A stretch of 64,000 nucleotides of DNA from Paenibacillus sp. PAMC 26794 (GTDB lineage: Bacteria > Bacillota > Bacilli > Paenibacillales > Paenibacillaceae), in the NCBI RefSeq assembly GCF_000316035.1, contig NZ_ANHX01000029.1:124001-188000 (forward strand), in the 5' to 3' direction. Shown here one piece after another: positions 27,375 through 35,334 of the stretch. The stretch's first letter is position 1. Every line of letters begins with the position of its first letter. The position numbers and the translations under genes were made by a program. Under the pieces are notes generated by a model, which made no database searches, was not told the origin of the DNA, and saw nothing but the letters and a program-made list of their open reading frames with translations.

Positions 27375-27522
27375 ATTCGTCCTCCTGCTAACGTGCGCTT
27401 CTCCGCTGTACACTAACATTTCTGGGAATAACCTGTGTTTTCCTTCTTTATTTCCACTCTGATTCATTGGTATTTTCACTGGTCTCATACTATAGTCTAT
27501 GATGATATATATGCATACGAAA

Positions 27523-27560
27523 GGCGGACGCCCTGTACACCTGTACATCAGAAGCCCGCC
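27523..27560 (-). terminator. Hairpin downstream of the DUF3891 gene
   Basis: On the minus strand GGCGG pairs with CCGCC, with an inner TGTACA repeat, and TTTCG follows. It lies between the DUF3891 gene and the Nudix gene and probably ends transcription of the first in part. Confidence 0.5.
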
Positions 27561-27612
27561 TGTTCTGTGATATTCTATGCTGCTCTTTCCTTAAACCTGG
27601 AGTTTCCAGTTC

Positions 27613-28401
27613 TCAGTTCAATTCCGTAATCAACACCCGGCGTTCCTTCCATTCAGCCCGGCGATAAGCCTGTTGCATACCAAATTTGCGGATACTTGCC
27701 TTTGGCACCGATTTATAAGGTAAAACGATCGTAAAGTCCTCATCAAACGGGAAAAAAGACAGGCCTACTTTTTCATTGGATAACCACTCTGCCTGAATCG
27801 GTTGTCTGGAACAGGCATCAAACGTACAACTGAGCCCTTCTGCAAAAAAATCATAACGCGCAGCAGGTGTTCCAGGTTCCTCCATACAGAGAAACAGACT
27901 GAGCTGATCACAGAAAAGCATGATCTCCACATCACTTTGCAGCCTCTGTTTCAGTGCTTCAGCATCACCACCAAGCTGTTTCTCCCAATCCAGCTGACGT
28001 TCGTGTTCTTGCTCCAGATAATCTCGGATGTCATCATCATCCTGAGCATTGGCCCCCAGATTTTTCTGAAACAGATCCGTATACATCAAGCTACACAATA
28101 ATCCGGCGTAGAGGTTTTTCTGACGAACTTCTTCAATCCCTTTATGGTAGAATACAAAACGCGGACGCAATGGAAAGTCACGAAACGAATACGGCGATTG
28201 ACTGTAATCATTCCAGAACGGAGATGAATCCAGTTCAATCCAACCACGGTCATGTTCCTTGGCCGCTAGAATCAATTCATCCCGATGCGCAGCATCGGAT
28301 AATAATTCATTTTTCCAGTGGGAAGCCATCTCTCCGGCTACTAATCCATGCTCATGCTGTGCGGTCAAAACAAAATCATGCTCTCTCTCATATACGATCA
28401 T
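27613..28401 (-). CDS. DUF3891-family protein, function unknown
   Basis: 262 residues, soluble. The N-terminal half has conserved His and Asp residues in the order TAQHEHGLVAGEMA ... AAKEHDRGWIELD ... FPLRPRFVFYHKGIEEV, the pattern of DUF3891. The His/Asp spacing recalls HD-type metal phosphohydrolases, and I suggest a metal-dependent hydrolase as a hypothesis only. The ATG follows GAAGGGTGA. It lies divergent to coaA with 195 bp between. Confidence 0.75.
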   Translation of the reverse strand: MIVYEREHDFVLTAQHEHGLVAGEMASHWKNELLSDAAHRDELILAAKEHDRGWIELDSSPFWNDYSQSPYSFRDFPLRPRFVFYHKGIEEVRQKNLYAGLLCSLMYTDLFQKNLGANAQDDDDIRDYLEQEHERQLDWEKQLGGDAEALKQRLQSDVEIMLFCDQLSLFLCMEEPGTPAARYDFFAEGLSCTFDACSRQPIQAEWLSNEKVGLSFFPFDEDFTIVLPYKSVPKASIRKFGMQQAYRRAEWKERRVLITELN

Positions 28402-28523
28402 TTGCTGTCACCCTTCCGCATGGTATACGTTGACTTTAACATAAATTGGGTTAAACTTTCCTAGTAAGTTGTTTTTCGCTCCATTTTGACGAAAGGCATT
28501 ATGAAAGGCACAATGTAAAGGTG

Positions 28524-28551
28524 TTGTCAGTTTCCTGAAATTTGGTACACT
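28524..28551 (+). promoter_or_regulatory. Candidate promoter of coaA
   Basis: TTGTCA (28524-28529), 16-bp spacer, TACACT (28546-28551). Transcription would start about 40 bp before the coaA ATG. Confidence 0.5.
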
Positions 28552-28596
28552 AAAGCTTGTGTCCACAATTATATTACATACAGAAAGCGGGATCTC

Positions 28597-29526
28597 ATGA
28601 ATTTATACTCTCCTTACATCGAGTTTAACCGCAAGGAATGGGCTGAACTTAAACAACATCAGACCACTCTTCCACTGACGGAAGCCGAATTAGAAAAGTT
28701 AAAGGGATTGAATGAAGAGGTATCGATTCAAGAAGTCGAAGATATATATTTGCCTCTTACCCACTTTATTGACCTGTATGCAAGAGTTTCACGAGAGCTG
28801 AATCAACTGACGGCCTCCTTTATGAAAAAAGAAGCCCTCCCCTCCCCCTACATCATTGGAATCGGGGGTAGTGTTGCCGTGGGCAAAAGTACAGCGGCCC
28901 GCTTGCTACAGGCACTGCTCGCCAGAGGCAAGAATAGCCCTAAGGTTGACCTTGTCACAACCGACGGTTTCTTATACCCCAATGCGGTGCTGCAAGAGAA
29001 GGGCATCATGAACCGCAAGGGATTCCCGGAAAGCTATGATATCAAATCCCTGATTCAGTTCATGGGTGATGTGAAATCTGGCAAGCCCGAAGTGAAAGCC
29101 CCCGTATACTCTCACCTCGCCTACGATGTCATTCAAGGGGAAGAGAAACAGATCTGTCAACCCGATATTCTCATTATTGAAGGCATCAATGTACTTCAGA
29201 TCAAAAAGGAAACACCTTTGCTGGTTAGTGATTTCTTCGATTTTTCCATCTACATTGATGCGGAAGAAGAGCATATACGACACTGGTACGTTGAACGTTT
29301 CAAGTTGCTTCGCAATACAGCGTTCCAGAACACGGATTCCTTTTTCCATCAACGATTCGCCAATATCGATGAAGAAGAAACCGTGCGTACGGCCAACCAG
29401 ATCTGGCAGGATATCAATGCCAAAAACCTGCATGAAAACATTTTGCCAACCAAAGGGCGTGCCAGACTGATTCTGAAAAAGGAAGCCGATCACTCCATTG
29501 GGCAGATTCAATTGCGTAAACTGTAG
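28597..29526 (+). CDS. coaA: Type I pantothenate kinase
   Basis: Phosphorylates pantothenate, the first and controlling step of coenzyme A synthesis. 309 residues, the usual size for CoaA. The P-loop [10 protein letters not shown] lies at 90-99. [10 protein letters not shown] and [11 protein letters not shown] are type I signatures, and the [20 protein letters not shown] segment is conserved. Type I enzymes are inhibited by CoA. The ATG has only a poor ribosome site (AGCGGGAT). It is followed at 64 bp by a DUF423 gene on the same strand. Confidence 0.95.
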   Translation: MNLYSPYIEFNRKEWAELKQHQTTLPLTEAELEKLKGLNEEVSIQEVEDIYLPLTHFIDLYARVSRELNQLTASFMKKEALPSPYIIGIGGSVAVGKSTAARLLQALLARGKNSPKVDLVTTDGFLYPNAVLQEKGIMNRKGFPESYDIKSLIQFMGDVKSGKPEVKAPVYSHLAYDVIQGEEKQICQPDILIIEGINVLQIKKETPLLVSDFFDFSIYIDAEEEHIRHWYVERFKLLRNTAFQNTDSFFHQRFANIDEEETVRTANQIWQDINAKNLHENILPTKGRARLILKKEADHSIGQIQLRKL

Positions 29527-29590
29527 ACAACACTCGTGCAGTACACTTTGATGTTATATCTAATTACCCTTAAAAGGAGAGAAAAACACA

Positions 29591-29953
29591 TTGCAAACCC
29601 TGATTATTCTCGGGAGTATTATGATGTTCCTGGCTGTTGCTTTGGGTGCTTTTGGCGCACACGCGCTCAAGCGCAAACTATCCGCTGACATGATTAAAAT
29701 CTATGAAACCGGTGTTCAATATCACCTCATCCACGGACTTGGCATCATCCTGATCGGACTGCTGGCAGACCGTCTTGAATCCTCTTCACTCGTCATGCTT
29801 GCCGGGTGGCTGATGTTCGCCGGAATCATCCTGTTCTCTGGCAGCCTGTACACTTTAAGTGTAACGGGCGTTCGTAAATTGGGAGCCATTACCCCACTTG
29901 GCGGAGTCGCATTTTTGGCTGGATGGGTTATGATCATGATTGCCGCATTGTAA
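29591..29953 (+). CDS. DUF423 membrane protein (YwdK-like)
   Basis: Small integral membrane protein of 120 residues with four membrane segments. ALGAFGAHALKRKLS near residues 17-31 and TGVQYHLIHGLGII are the DUF423 signatures. The start is a TTG at 29591 after AAAAGGAGAG. The function of the family is not known. It probably shares a transcript with coaA and ends at a strong bidirectional terminator. Confidence 0.85.
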   Translation: MQTLIILGSIMMFLAVALGAFGAHALKRKLSADMIKIYETGVQYHLIHGLGIILIGLLADRLESSSLVMLAGWLMFAGIILFSGSLYTLSVTGVRKLGAITPLGGVAFLAGWVMIMIAAL

Positions 29954-29973
29954 ATATGCCCAGTGGATAAACG

Positions 29974-30018
29974 AAAAGAGTGTTCTGGCTGATATCATAT
30001 CGCTGGAGCACTCTTTTT
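29974..30018. terminator. Bidirectional terminator
   Basis: AAAAGAGTG pairs with CACTCTTTT, with extra pairing inside. T-runs appear on both strands. It lies between the DUF423 gene and the convergent histidine phosphatase gene. Confidence 0.85.
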
Positions 30019-30023
30019 GCTGT

Positions 30024-30575
30024 TCAATCAGTCCAAATTCTTCGAATGGTGGACAACCCTGCATCTGGTTGTAGTCTCTCCAGCACATACACATCCGGGT
30101 TAGACAGTTTGGTCCACTCTTCATAACCAAAGGATGGTTCATACTCACGAATAAGCAATGATAACAAGTTCCCATGTGTAACCACGGCCCCGTGCTGTTC
30201 CGGTCTGCTCCACAACTCTTCCAGTAGCGCCAGCCCCCTTGCAGCCGCGTTTCTCGAAGATTCCCCGCCTTCTTCCACCCAATCCACATCATCGTATGTA
30301 CGTTTCAGTACATCCATCCAGTTAGGCAGATCAAGAGAGCTAAGTACCCTCTCCTGGAGACGTTCATCCGTATGTATATGTTGCAGCGTTGCTATGCCCA
30401 GTGGCATAGCCGTCTGAACGGCCCTTTTCCATGGACTGGAGACAATATACGTTATGGAGTGATGAGCCAAGATATTTGCAAGTTTTTCAGCCTGCCTGAT
30501 CCCTTCATCTGTAAGCTCTGCATGGGGTTCCTGCCCTGTGGCCTTAGCGTGACGGATAAGATAAATGGACTGCAT
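30024..30575 (-). CDS. Histidine phosphatase family protein
   Basis: Phosphatase of the phosphoglycerate-mutase superfamily, 183 residues. The catalytic histidine sits in YLIRHAKATG at the N-terminus and the second in VVTHGNLLSLL; GIRQAEKLANIL and SSPWKRAVQTAMPL are also conserved. The ATG at 30575 was chosen because GGAGG lies 8 nt before it; the GTG at 30584 would overlap that site. Substrate unknown. It follows murI by 24 bp on the same strand. Confidence 0.87.
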   Translation of the reverse strand: MQSIYLIRHAKATGQEPHAELTDEGIRQAEKLANILAHHSITYIVSSPWKRAVQTAMPLGIATLQHIHTDERLQERVLSSLDLPNWMDVLKRTYDDVDWVEEGGESSRNAAARGLALLEELWSRPEQHGAVVTHGNLLSLLIREYEPSFGYEEWTKLSNPDVYVLERLQPDAGLSTIRRIWTD

Positions 30576-30599
30576 AGCTGTCACCTCCTATGGTGTAAC

Positions 30600-31382
30600 T
30601 TACTTGGAGTTCATCTCAAGATATTGAAGTGCACTGTACATCTTCTCCCGCTCTTCCGGTCGGCCTGATGAACTGAGGAAAGTGACCTGTCCCCCTGTTC
30701 TGTCTCCCTGCTGAGCCACCAGTCCAAGCCGCTGCTTCAGATGGTTCACTGTGCCTGTACTGCCATCAATGATCTGTATATGATCTGGCAGAACCGTGCG
30801 CAGAATGGATGTATAGAATGGATAATGCGTGCAACCAAGCACCACTGTGCCATACCCATGAAGATCGAGATCTGCCAGCTTGAACCGGAAATAATCAGCG
30901 ATTTTACCCGGATCAAAATCCAGCTGTTCACACCATTCCACAAGTTCCGGCAGCGCAATGGAATCCACACTGTGGTGATCATCAACACGCGATACCAGTT
31001 CGTTATACTTGGTTTGACTCAAGGTGAGGGCCGTGGCAAATACAAGCACTCTCTTCCCACTGTCGCGATTCATCTCCACGGCTGGTTTCACCGCAGGCTC
31101 CATGCCAATGATCGGGATATCGTACTTGGCGCGCAGATCCTTCACAGCCAGACTTGTTGCTGTATTACAAGCAATCACGATTGCTTGGACATCCTCCTGA
31201 ACGATGGCTTCCACACAATCAAAAATATGTCCTCTAACCTCATCCGCAGACTTGGTTCCATACGGGACATGCAGGGTATCGGCGTAATACAGAAATTTTT
31301 CTTCCGGAAACTGTTGTAATGCCTTATGCAAAACGGTTAAACCACCGATGCCTGAATCAAAAAAAGCAATTTTCTTATTCAA
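30600..31382 (-). CDS. murI: Glutamate racemase
   Basis: Makes D-glutamate for peptidoglycan. 260 residues from the TTG at 31382, which is 6 nt after GAGGTG; an in-frame extension further upstream has no site. The two catalytic cysteines are C72 in ACNTATS and C184 in GCTHYPF. FFDSGIGGLTV at the N-terminus binds substrate. It probably shares a transcript with the phosphatase downstream. Confidence 0.93.
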   Translation of the reverse strand: MNKKIAFFDSGIGGLTVLHKALQQFPEEKFLYYADTLHVPYGTKSADEVRGHIFDCVEAIVQEDVQAIVIACNTATSLAVKDLRAKYDIPIIGMEPAVKPAVEMNRDSGKRVLVFATALTLSQTKYNELVSRVDDHHSVDSIALPELVEWCEQLDFDPGKIADYFRFKLADLDLHGYGTVVLGCTHYPFYTSILRTVLPDHIQIIDGSTGTVNHLKQRLGLVAQQGDRTGGQVTFLSSSGRPEEREKMYSALQYLEMNSK

Positions 31383-31461
31383 GGATTTCACCTCTATAAT
31401 GTATTCTTTCGGGTTCCAAGAACCTCTCAATGCTGCTCATGCTGACTGGAGGTGAGGTTTG

Positions 31462-31848
31462 TTATTCTATGTTCATTTTATACTGTCTGAGCCAGTCCTT
31501 GCCACTATGCCATGCCTCTACAGGGTTAAGCTCTCCAAGCAGTTCAGTACTTGCCTGAGCCATGATCCATTCCTTGAGACCATTATCCGGACTGGATTCG
31601 AGCTGCTGTAGCAAGTGAAGCAGTCCGGCCTCACCCGTATGCAGGATGTCCTCGTAAGCCTCCCGGTTACCAGCAATATAATCATTCGGATTGCTGCTGG
31701 TCAGGAGGACAGGGTCGCTAACCATCTGCTGCACCTTGCTTTCAATGGTTGCTGATAATGCTTGGTCTTCTGTCCGAGTCGAACATGCTACTACCGTCAA
31801 TGCTGTGCATACGGATAACAAACCCAGAATCAGTCTTCTGCGATTCAC
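31462..31848 (-). CDS. Small lipoprotein, function unknown
   Basis: 128 residues with an export signal and lipobox TVVAC (Cys22), so probably anchored to the outer face of the membrane. The mature part is helical and acidic; I recognise no domain. The GTG start overlaps the end of the preceding frame (GTGA), and AAAGGAG lies upstream. It is the last gene of a run that begins at 32991, directly after two acetyltransferase-like genes. Confidence 0.7.
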   Translation of the reverse strand: MNRRRLILGLLSVCTALTVVACSTRTEDQALSATIESKVQQMVSDPVLLTSSNPNDYIAGNREAYEDILHTGEAGLLHLLQQLESSPDNGLKEWIMAQASTELLGELNPVEAWHSGKDWLRQYKMNIE

Positions 31849-31915
31849 TGTACCACTCCTTTCAACAATGAGTTAACGCAACAGATTTGGCTTTCATACT
31901 CAAGCCCCCGGCCAA

Positions 31916-32150
31916 CTACAGAGCAAGTTCCCATTGTTCTTCGGTAAGCTCCTGACCTGACAAAAGCTGCTTGATCTAGCTCAACAAGCCATAACATCTC
32001 CCTCGCGTGATTGCCTTTAAGTCCAAACGAATTCACCGCGTTGGTGATAAATTCAGCAAAGCTATAATCATAATTATACTCGTTTCGATAGATTCGAATA
32101 TGCGCTTCAATGACATACTGCAGATCCTTTTGTACGAAAGTGCGGATCAT
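31916..32150 (-). pseudogene. GNAT acetyltransferase remnant with internal deletion and frameshift
   Basis: The first 60 or so residues read like the start of a GNAT protein (IRTFVQKDLQYVIEAHIRIY ... NHAREMLWLVELDQ). The acetyl-CoA-binding core that should follow is absent. In the next frame the sequence ends with LLSGQELTEEQWELAL and a stop at 31916-31918, the usual C-terminal ending of such proteins. So the gene has lost about 70 residues and its frame. The old frame runs on to 31845 and happens to overlap the lipoprotein start. The ATG overlaps the stop codon of the gene upstream. Confidence 0.6.
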
Positions 32151-32866
32151 CAGACACCACAGTCCTTCCTCAAATCCACAGTTGTGATACTAAAATCCAC
32201 ACCGAACTGAATTAATCCGAGTTTACGGGCAACTTGCTGTGAAGCGAGATTATCCCAAGATGTACTGTAGATTGGCATGCGTCCATGCTCCTTGACATAA
32301 TACTGCCAGCACTTTACCGTCTCCACTGCATATCCATGTCCTCTGTAACCGGGTGCCGTATACAGGCTCGCTTCCGCCCCATGATCGGAGAGCCTTGCGG
32401 AGCAGCACACTGCCACAGCAGAATCACCAATAACATAAGCGGCAACAGGCCATTTTTCATGCAAGTGATCTGTTATTTCAGGGAAATGCTGTGCCAGCAA
32501 ATAACGCTGCTCCTGACCAATCAACTGAACCTTCTGATTCCACTCGTGAGATAACTCAGGAAAAGCATAGGCGGGTCCCATCCACACACGGTTAACTGGC
32601 TCAAAGGTTTCCACCTTTCGAATCAGTTTCGGAATATCCAATGGAAGCTCGCCTTCCTTACCCAACTCATTCATTAGATCCGGCGGTAACTGCTCATGGT
32701 AATAGATCAGTGAACCAGCAGAAGTCATGCCGATAAAAATGGCTGGAGCTTTCCCACCACCCGGTTCGTTAATACTAAGAAGACGTTGCTGCTCGTTGAT
32801 CGTATATAAAATATTTGCTTGTATTTTCAACATTTCCATAGACGACAGGTTCGATTTTGGAACCAT
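32150..32866 (-). CDS. GNAT-family N-acetyltransferase (FR47-like)
   Basis: 238 residues. The N-terminal half is variable; the C-terminal half is a GNAT domain of the FR47 type, with AEASLYTAPGYRGHGYAVETV as CoA-binding strand and loop, and STSWDNLASQQVARKLGLIQFG as the closing segment. No acceptor can be named. The ATG at 32866 lacks a good ribosome site but stands 2 nt after the stop of the 40-codon gene, so it may depend on translational coupling. A second, degraded GNAT follows directly. Confidence 0.78.
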   Translation of the reverse strand: MVPKSNLSSMEMLKIQANILYTINEQQRLLSINEPGGGKAPAIFIGMTSAGSLIYYHEQLPPDLMNELGKEGELPLDIPKLIRKVETFEPVNRVWMGPAYAFPELSHEWNQKVQLIGQEQRYLLAQHFPEITDHLHEKWPVAAYVIGDSAVAVCCSARLSDHGAEASLYTAPGYRGHGYAVETVKCWQYYVKEHGRMPIYSTSWDNLASQQVARKLGLIQFGVDFSITTVDLRKDCGV

Positions 32867-32868
32867 AA

Positions 32869-32991
32869 CTAAGAAGTTAACCTTTGCAATAATCGTTTGC
32901 CTTCACTGGCTTTACCAGCTTCCTTCTGCTCCAAACAAATGAAACATGCATAGATGTCTTTATATGGTCCTGACATGGCATATCTGCACAT
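32869..32991 (-). CDS. Short cysteine protein, probably a truncated member of a longer family
   Basis: A 40-residue frame starting MCRYAMSGPYKDIYACFIC, with a good ribosome site (AGGGGGG, 6 nt spacing). This start matches a family of small Cys-rich (zinc-ribbon-like) proteins I know from Bacillus and Paenibacillus, which are usually about 100-140 residues with further CxxC pairs. Here the frame ends soon with a charged tail (GKASEGKRLLQRLTS), so it may be another gene that lost its middle. It leads directly into the acetyltransferase gene. Function unknown. Confidence 0.5.
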   Translation of the reverse strand: MCRYAMSGPYKDIYACFICLEQKEAGKASEGKRLLQRLTS

Positions 32992-33082
32992 CGTCTGCCC
33001 CCCTTAATAATTTCCATTATACGGGATTCCGCACACGCATACGAATGGATTTTGCATATTTGCGAAAATTACGCCGCTCCAC

Positions 33083-33967
33083 TCATTGACCTTGCATGGC
33101 AGCTTGTTCCCAGGCCTCACCAAGTTCCGCAATCGATGCGTACCGCTGGGACCGATCATCGCTCACTGCACGTATCACAACCTGATACAATGCTTCTCCG
33201 GCATCCCATCTGTCATAGGAACGATCTTTCTCCCCACCAAGCAACCCAAACGCCATTGCCCCCATGTTGAATACATTGGTAACCGCATCTATGGGTGCAC
33301 CCAACTCAAATTCCTCAGGGGACATAAAGCGGGAAGATCCCCACATGCGCCCCATGGTATTGGTAAAAGAGCCCTTCCGATACAAGTCGATATCACAAAT
33401 TTTCATAAAGTTTCTGTCAAAATCATAGATCAGACTGCCATCATACAGATCTACAGCCACATAACCTCTTCGTTCCACCTCGATATGAAAATTCAGAATC
33501 TGTTCCATCGCTCGAATGCGTGTCTTCACCGAAAGCTGTCTGAACCGATAGTATGGCGAACGCGGATCTTCATACTTAGCCGGAGGCGGAAAATACCAAT
33601 GGGAGTGCAGACACTCGCCATCCACCCAATCGAAGACACAGGCATAGCCCTCATCCGTTGCAAAATGATGTGTTAGTCGAATCAACGTGTCATGAGCCAA
33701 ATCCTCGTAGACGGAAACAGATGATTTCAGATTACCAATGGCTTCCGGGGGACTTCCCGTATGATTCGCATGAATTGTATGTGCTCCCGCATACTTTACA
33801 AACAATCTCTTTCCATCCCTTTGCACAATGCCGAAGGAGAGATTCCCTGAATCCTGCTGATCGAATACACGAAACACCGTACCCAAGGGCTGTAACCAAT
33901 CGAAAGAATGAGACTCTTTTAAGACAAAGGAAACACCATCGATCTCAAGTTCAACATGATCTGTCAT
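33083..33967 (-). CDS. Atypical protein-kinase-like protein
   Basis: 294 residues with the outline of a protein kinase fold but altered motifs. The catalytic-loop region reads YVAVDLYDGSLIYDF in place of HRDLKPxN, keeping the Asp but not the His or Asn, and the DFG site reads CDIDLY. The C-terminal lobe (GSSRFMSPEEFELG ... DVYSLG-like VTNVFNMGAMAF) follows kinase order. No membrane segment. AGGAGG precedes the ATG. It overlaps the GNAT gene before it by 4 bp, so it is in one operon with GNAT and PfpI-like genes. Activity is uncertain; a small-molecule kinase is possible. Confidence 0.7.
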   Translation of the reverse strand: MTDHVELEIDGVSFVLKESHSFDWLQPLGTVFRVFDQQDSGNLSFGIVQRDGKRLFVKYAGAHTIHANHTGSPPEAIGNLKSSVSVYEDLAHDTLIRLTHHFATDEGYACVFDWVDGECLHSHWYFPPPAKYEDPRSPYYRFRQLSVKTRIRAMEQILNFHIEVERRGYVAVDLYDGSLIYDFDRNFMKICDIDLYRKGSFTNTMGRMWGSSRFMSPEEFELGAPIDAVTNVFNMGAMAFGLLGGEKDRSYDRWDAGEALYQVVIRAVSDDRSQRYASIAELGEAWEQAAMQGQ

Positions 33968-34542
33968 CGGACTCCTCCTGTGCTGATATCATCATCCAAT
34001 GTTGAATGCTCTGTATAAAAGTAATTCATGTTCGCCTCATCATATCCTTGGCCATGGACTTCCAATGCGTTACGCTCAATACCGTAGACTTCAAATCCAT
34101 ATCGCTCGTATAGACGTCTGGCTGATTCATTCGTTGTAACTACACTCAGATTAATCTGCTTGATACCCTCCAGATGTCTTCCCCGATCCAACACCTCGCG
34201 AAGCAAGCGCGAAGCCAGCCCACTTCCCCGATATGGCGGAGCTACATAGACGCCCCAGATCATGCCTTTGTGCCTGAGTTTCAGGCCGTACTCCCTTTTG
34301 AAACCCATCATTCCCACCAAGGTTCCTTCTTCTGTGTATGCCCCTAGAATATAATCATCGGGCTCATTATGTATGCGCTCCTGCACTTCATTCATGGGGA
34401 TCTGAATGGACAATTCAAACGAAGCCCCGAAGGCTTCAGGATGTGTTTTCAGTGCTTCCAGTCGCAAAGGCCAGTAGATGTCTGCTTCATCCCGCTGAAT
34501 ATTACGAATGGTATAGGTCTCTTGCTTTCGGCCTTCATTCAT
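33964..34542 (-). CDS. GNAT-family N-acetyltransferase
   Basis: 192 residues. The N-terminal part (WPLRLEALKTHPEAFGASFE) and the CoA loop (VAPPYRGSGLASRLLREVL) place it among GNATs that resemble tabtoxin-resistance or spermidine-type enzymes of Bacilli; LSVVTTNESARRLYERYGFEVYGIER closes the domain. Acceptor unknown. The gene overlaps its neighbours on both sides by 4 bp (ATGA), which indicates translational coupling with the PfpI-like and kinase-like genes. Confidence 0.82.
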   Translation of the reverse strand: MNEGRKQETYTIRNIQRDEADIYWPLRLEALKTHPEAFGASFELSIQIPMNEVQERIHNEPDDYILGAYTEEGTLVGMMGFKREYGLKLRHKGMIWGVYVAPPYRGSGLASRLLREVLDRGRHLEGIKQINLSVVTTNESARRLYERYGFEVYGIERNALEVHGQGYDEANMNYFYTEHSTLDDDISTGGVR

Positions 34543-35120
34543 TCTTCGACCACTCCCTGCATCTCATAAGGATAATCGATCTGAAGTTTTACATTCGCTG
34601 CCGCTTCCTGTCCTGCAAGCAACCCAACAACATAAATCCCCAGGTCAATGGACGTCGCTACTCCACCGGCAGTAATTACATTTCCATCTTTTACAATCCG
34701 CTTCTGAATCACCTCGGTGACATACGGCTCAAGCAAATTATATGCACGGGGATGTGTTGTTGCTTTTTTACCGGATAAAAAACCAGCCGCACCCAGCAGC
34801 AGAGAGCCTGTGCACACTGAAACCTTCAAAGGCACAGACTCAGCCTGTTTCAGCCAACCTACAAAGGCCTCGTCATATCGAAGCTTGCGCGTTCCCATGC
34901 CTCCGGGGATAAACACGAGATCATATTCCGACAGGTCAGGCTTCACTCGATCCACCTTCAACGTTAGACCAGACTCATCCGTGACCTGATCTGTCATTGC
35001 ACAGGTTTCCCACGTCGTTCCTTTGGTAGGTTCAAAGAAATTCAACCGATTGATCACATCATAAAATCCTGCAAAATCAAGGAAAGTCAGTCCATCAAAC
35101 AAAACGAATGCCATTTTCAT
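34539..35120 (-). CDS. DJ-1/PfpI family protein
   Basis: 193 residues of the DJ-1/PfpI glutamine-amidotransferase-like fold. The nucleophile elbow reads VCTGSLLLG (C103), with H123 in ATTHPRAY as probable partner. The family includes proteases, glyoxalases, isonitrile hydratases and transcription-factor domains; this short form without a DNA-binding domain is closest to stand-alone enzymes. The start at 35120 was chosen because CGGAGG lies 7 nt before it. First gene of a three-gene operon ending with the kinase-like protein. Confidence 0.82.
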   Translation of the reverse strand: MKMAFVLFDGLTFLDFAGFYDVINRLNFFEPTKGTTWETCAMTDQVTDESGLTLKVDRVKPDLSEYDLVFIPGGMGTRKLRYDEAFVGWLKQAESVPLKVSVCTGSLLLGAAGFLSGKKATTHPRAYNLLEPYVTEVIQKRIVKDGNVITAGGVATSIDLGIYVVGLLAGQEAAANVKLQIDYPYEMQGVVEE

Positions 35121-35136
35121 TGGTAACCTCCGCGTT

Positions 35137-35283
35137 TTAATTTGGAGCATCCTGATTATGTTTCTGATTCCGATCCCGTTCCATCGCTTCCTTCACCCGG
35201 TCACGCGCTGGCAGCTTGCTATTGATATGAAAGAGCAGACCCACAATCGCAAGAAGTAAAATAATGACGATGAATTCGAATAT
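35137..35283 (-). CDS. Small membrane protein with no usual start codon
   Basis: An open frame of 48 codons that reads like a real small membrane protein: a hydrophobic segment (FEFIVIILLLAIVGLLF) followed by a charged tail (ARDRVKEAMERDRNQKHNQ). GGGAGGGG lies 6 nt before an ATA codon at 35283-35281, exactly where a start is expected, but no ATG, GTG or TTG is available before the hydrophobic part. Either ATA is used at low level, or an ATG has mutated and the gene is silent. It stands between the SDR and the PfpI-like genes. Confidence 0.4.
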   Translation of the reverse strand: MFEFIVIILLLAIVGLLFHINSKLPARDRVKEAMERDRNQKHNQDAPN

Positions 35284-35334
35284 GGCGAACCCCTCCCATT
35301 AGGAAATTACGCAATCGTGACTCGTACCTTATCT

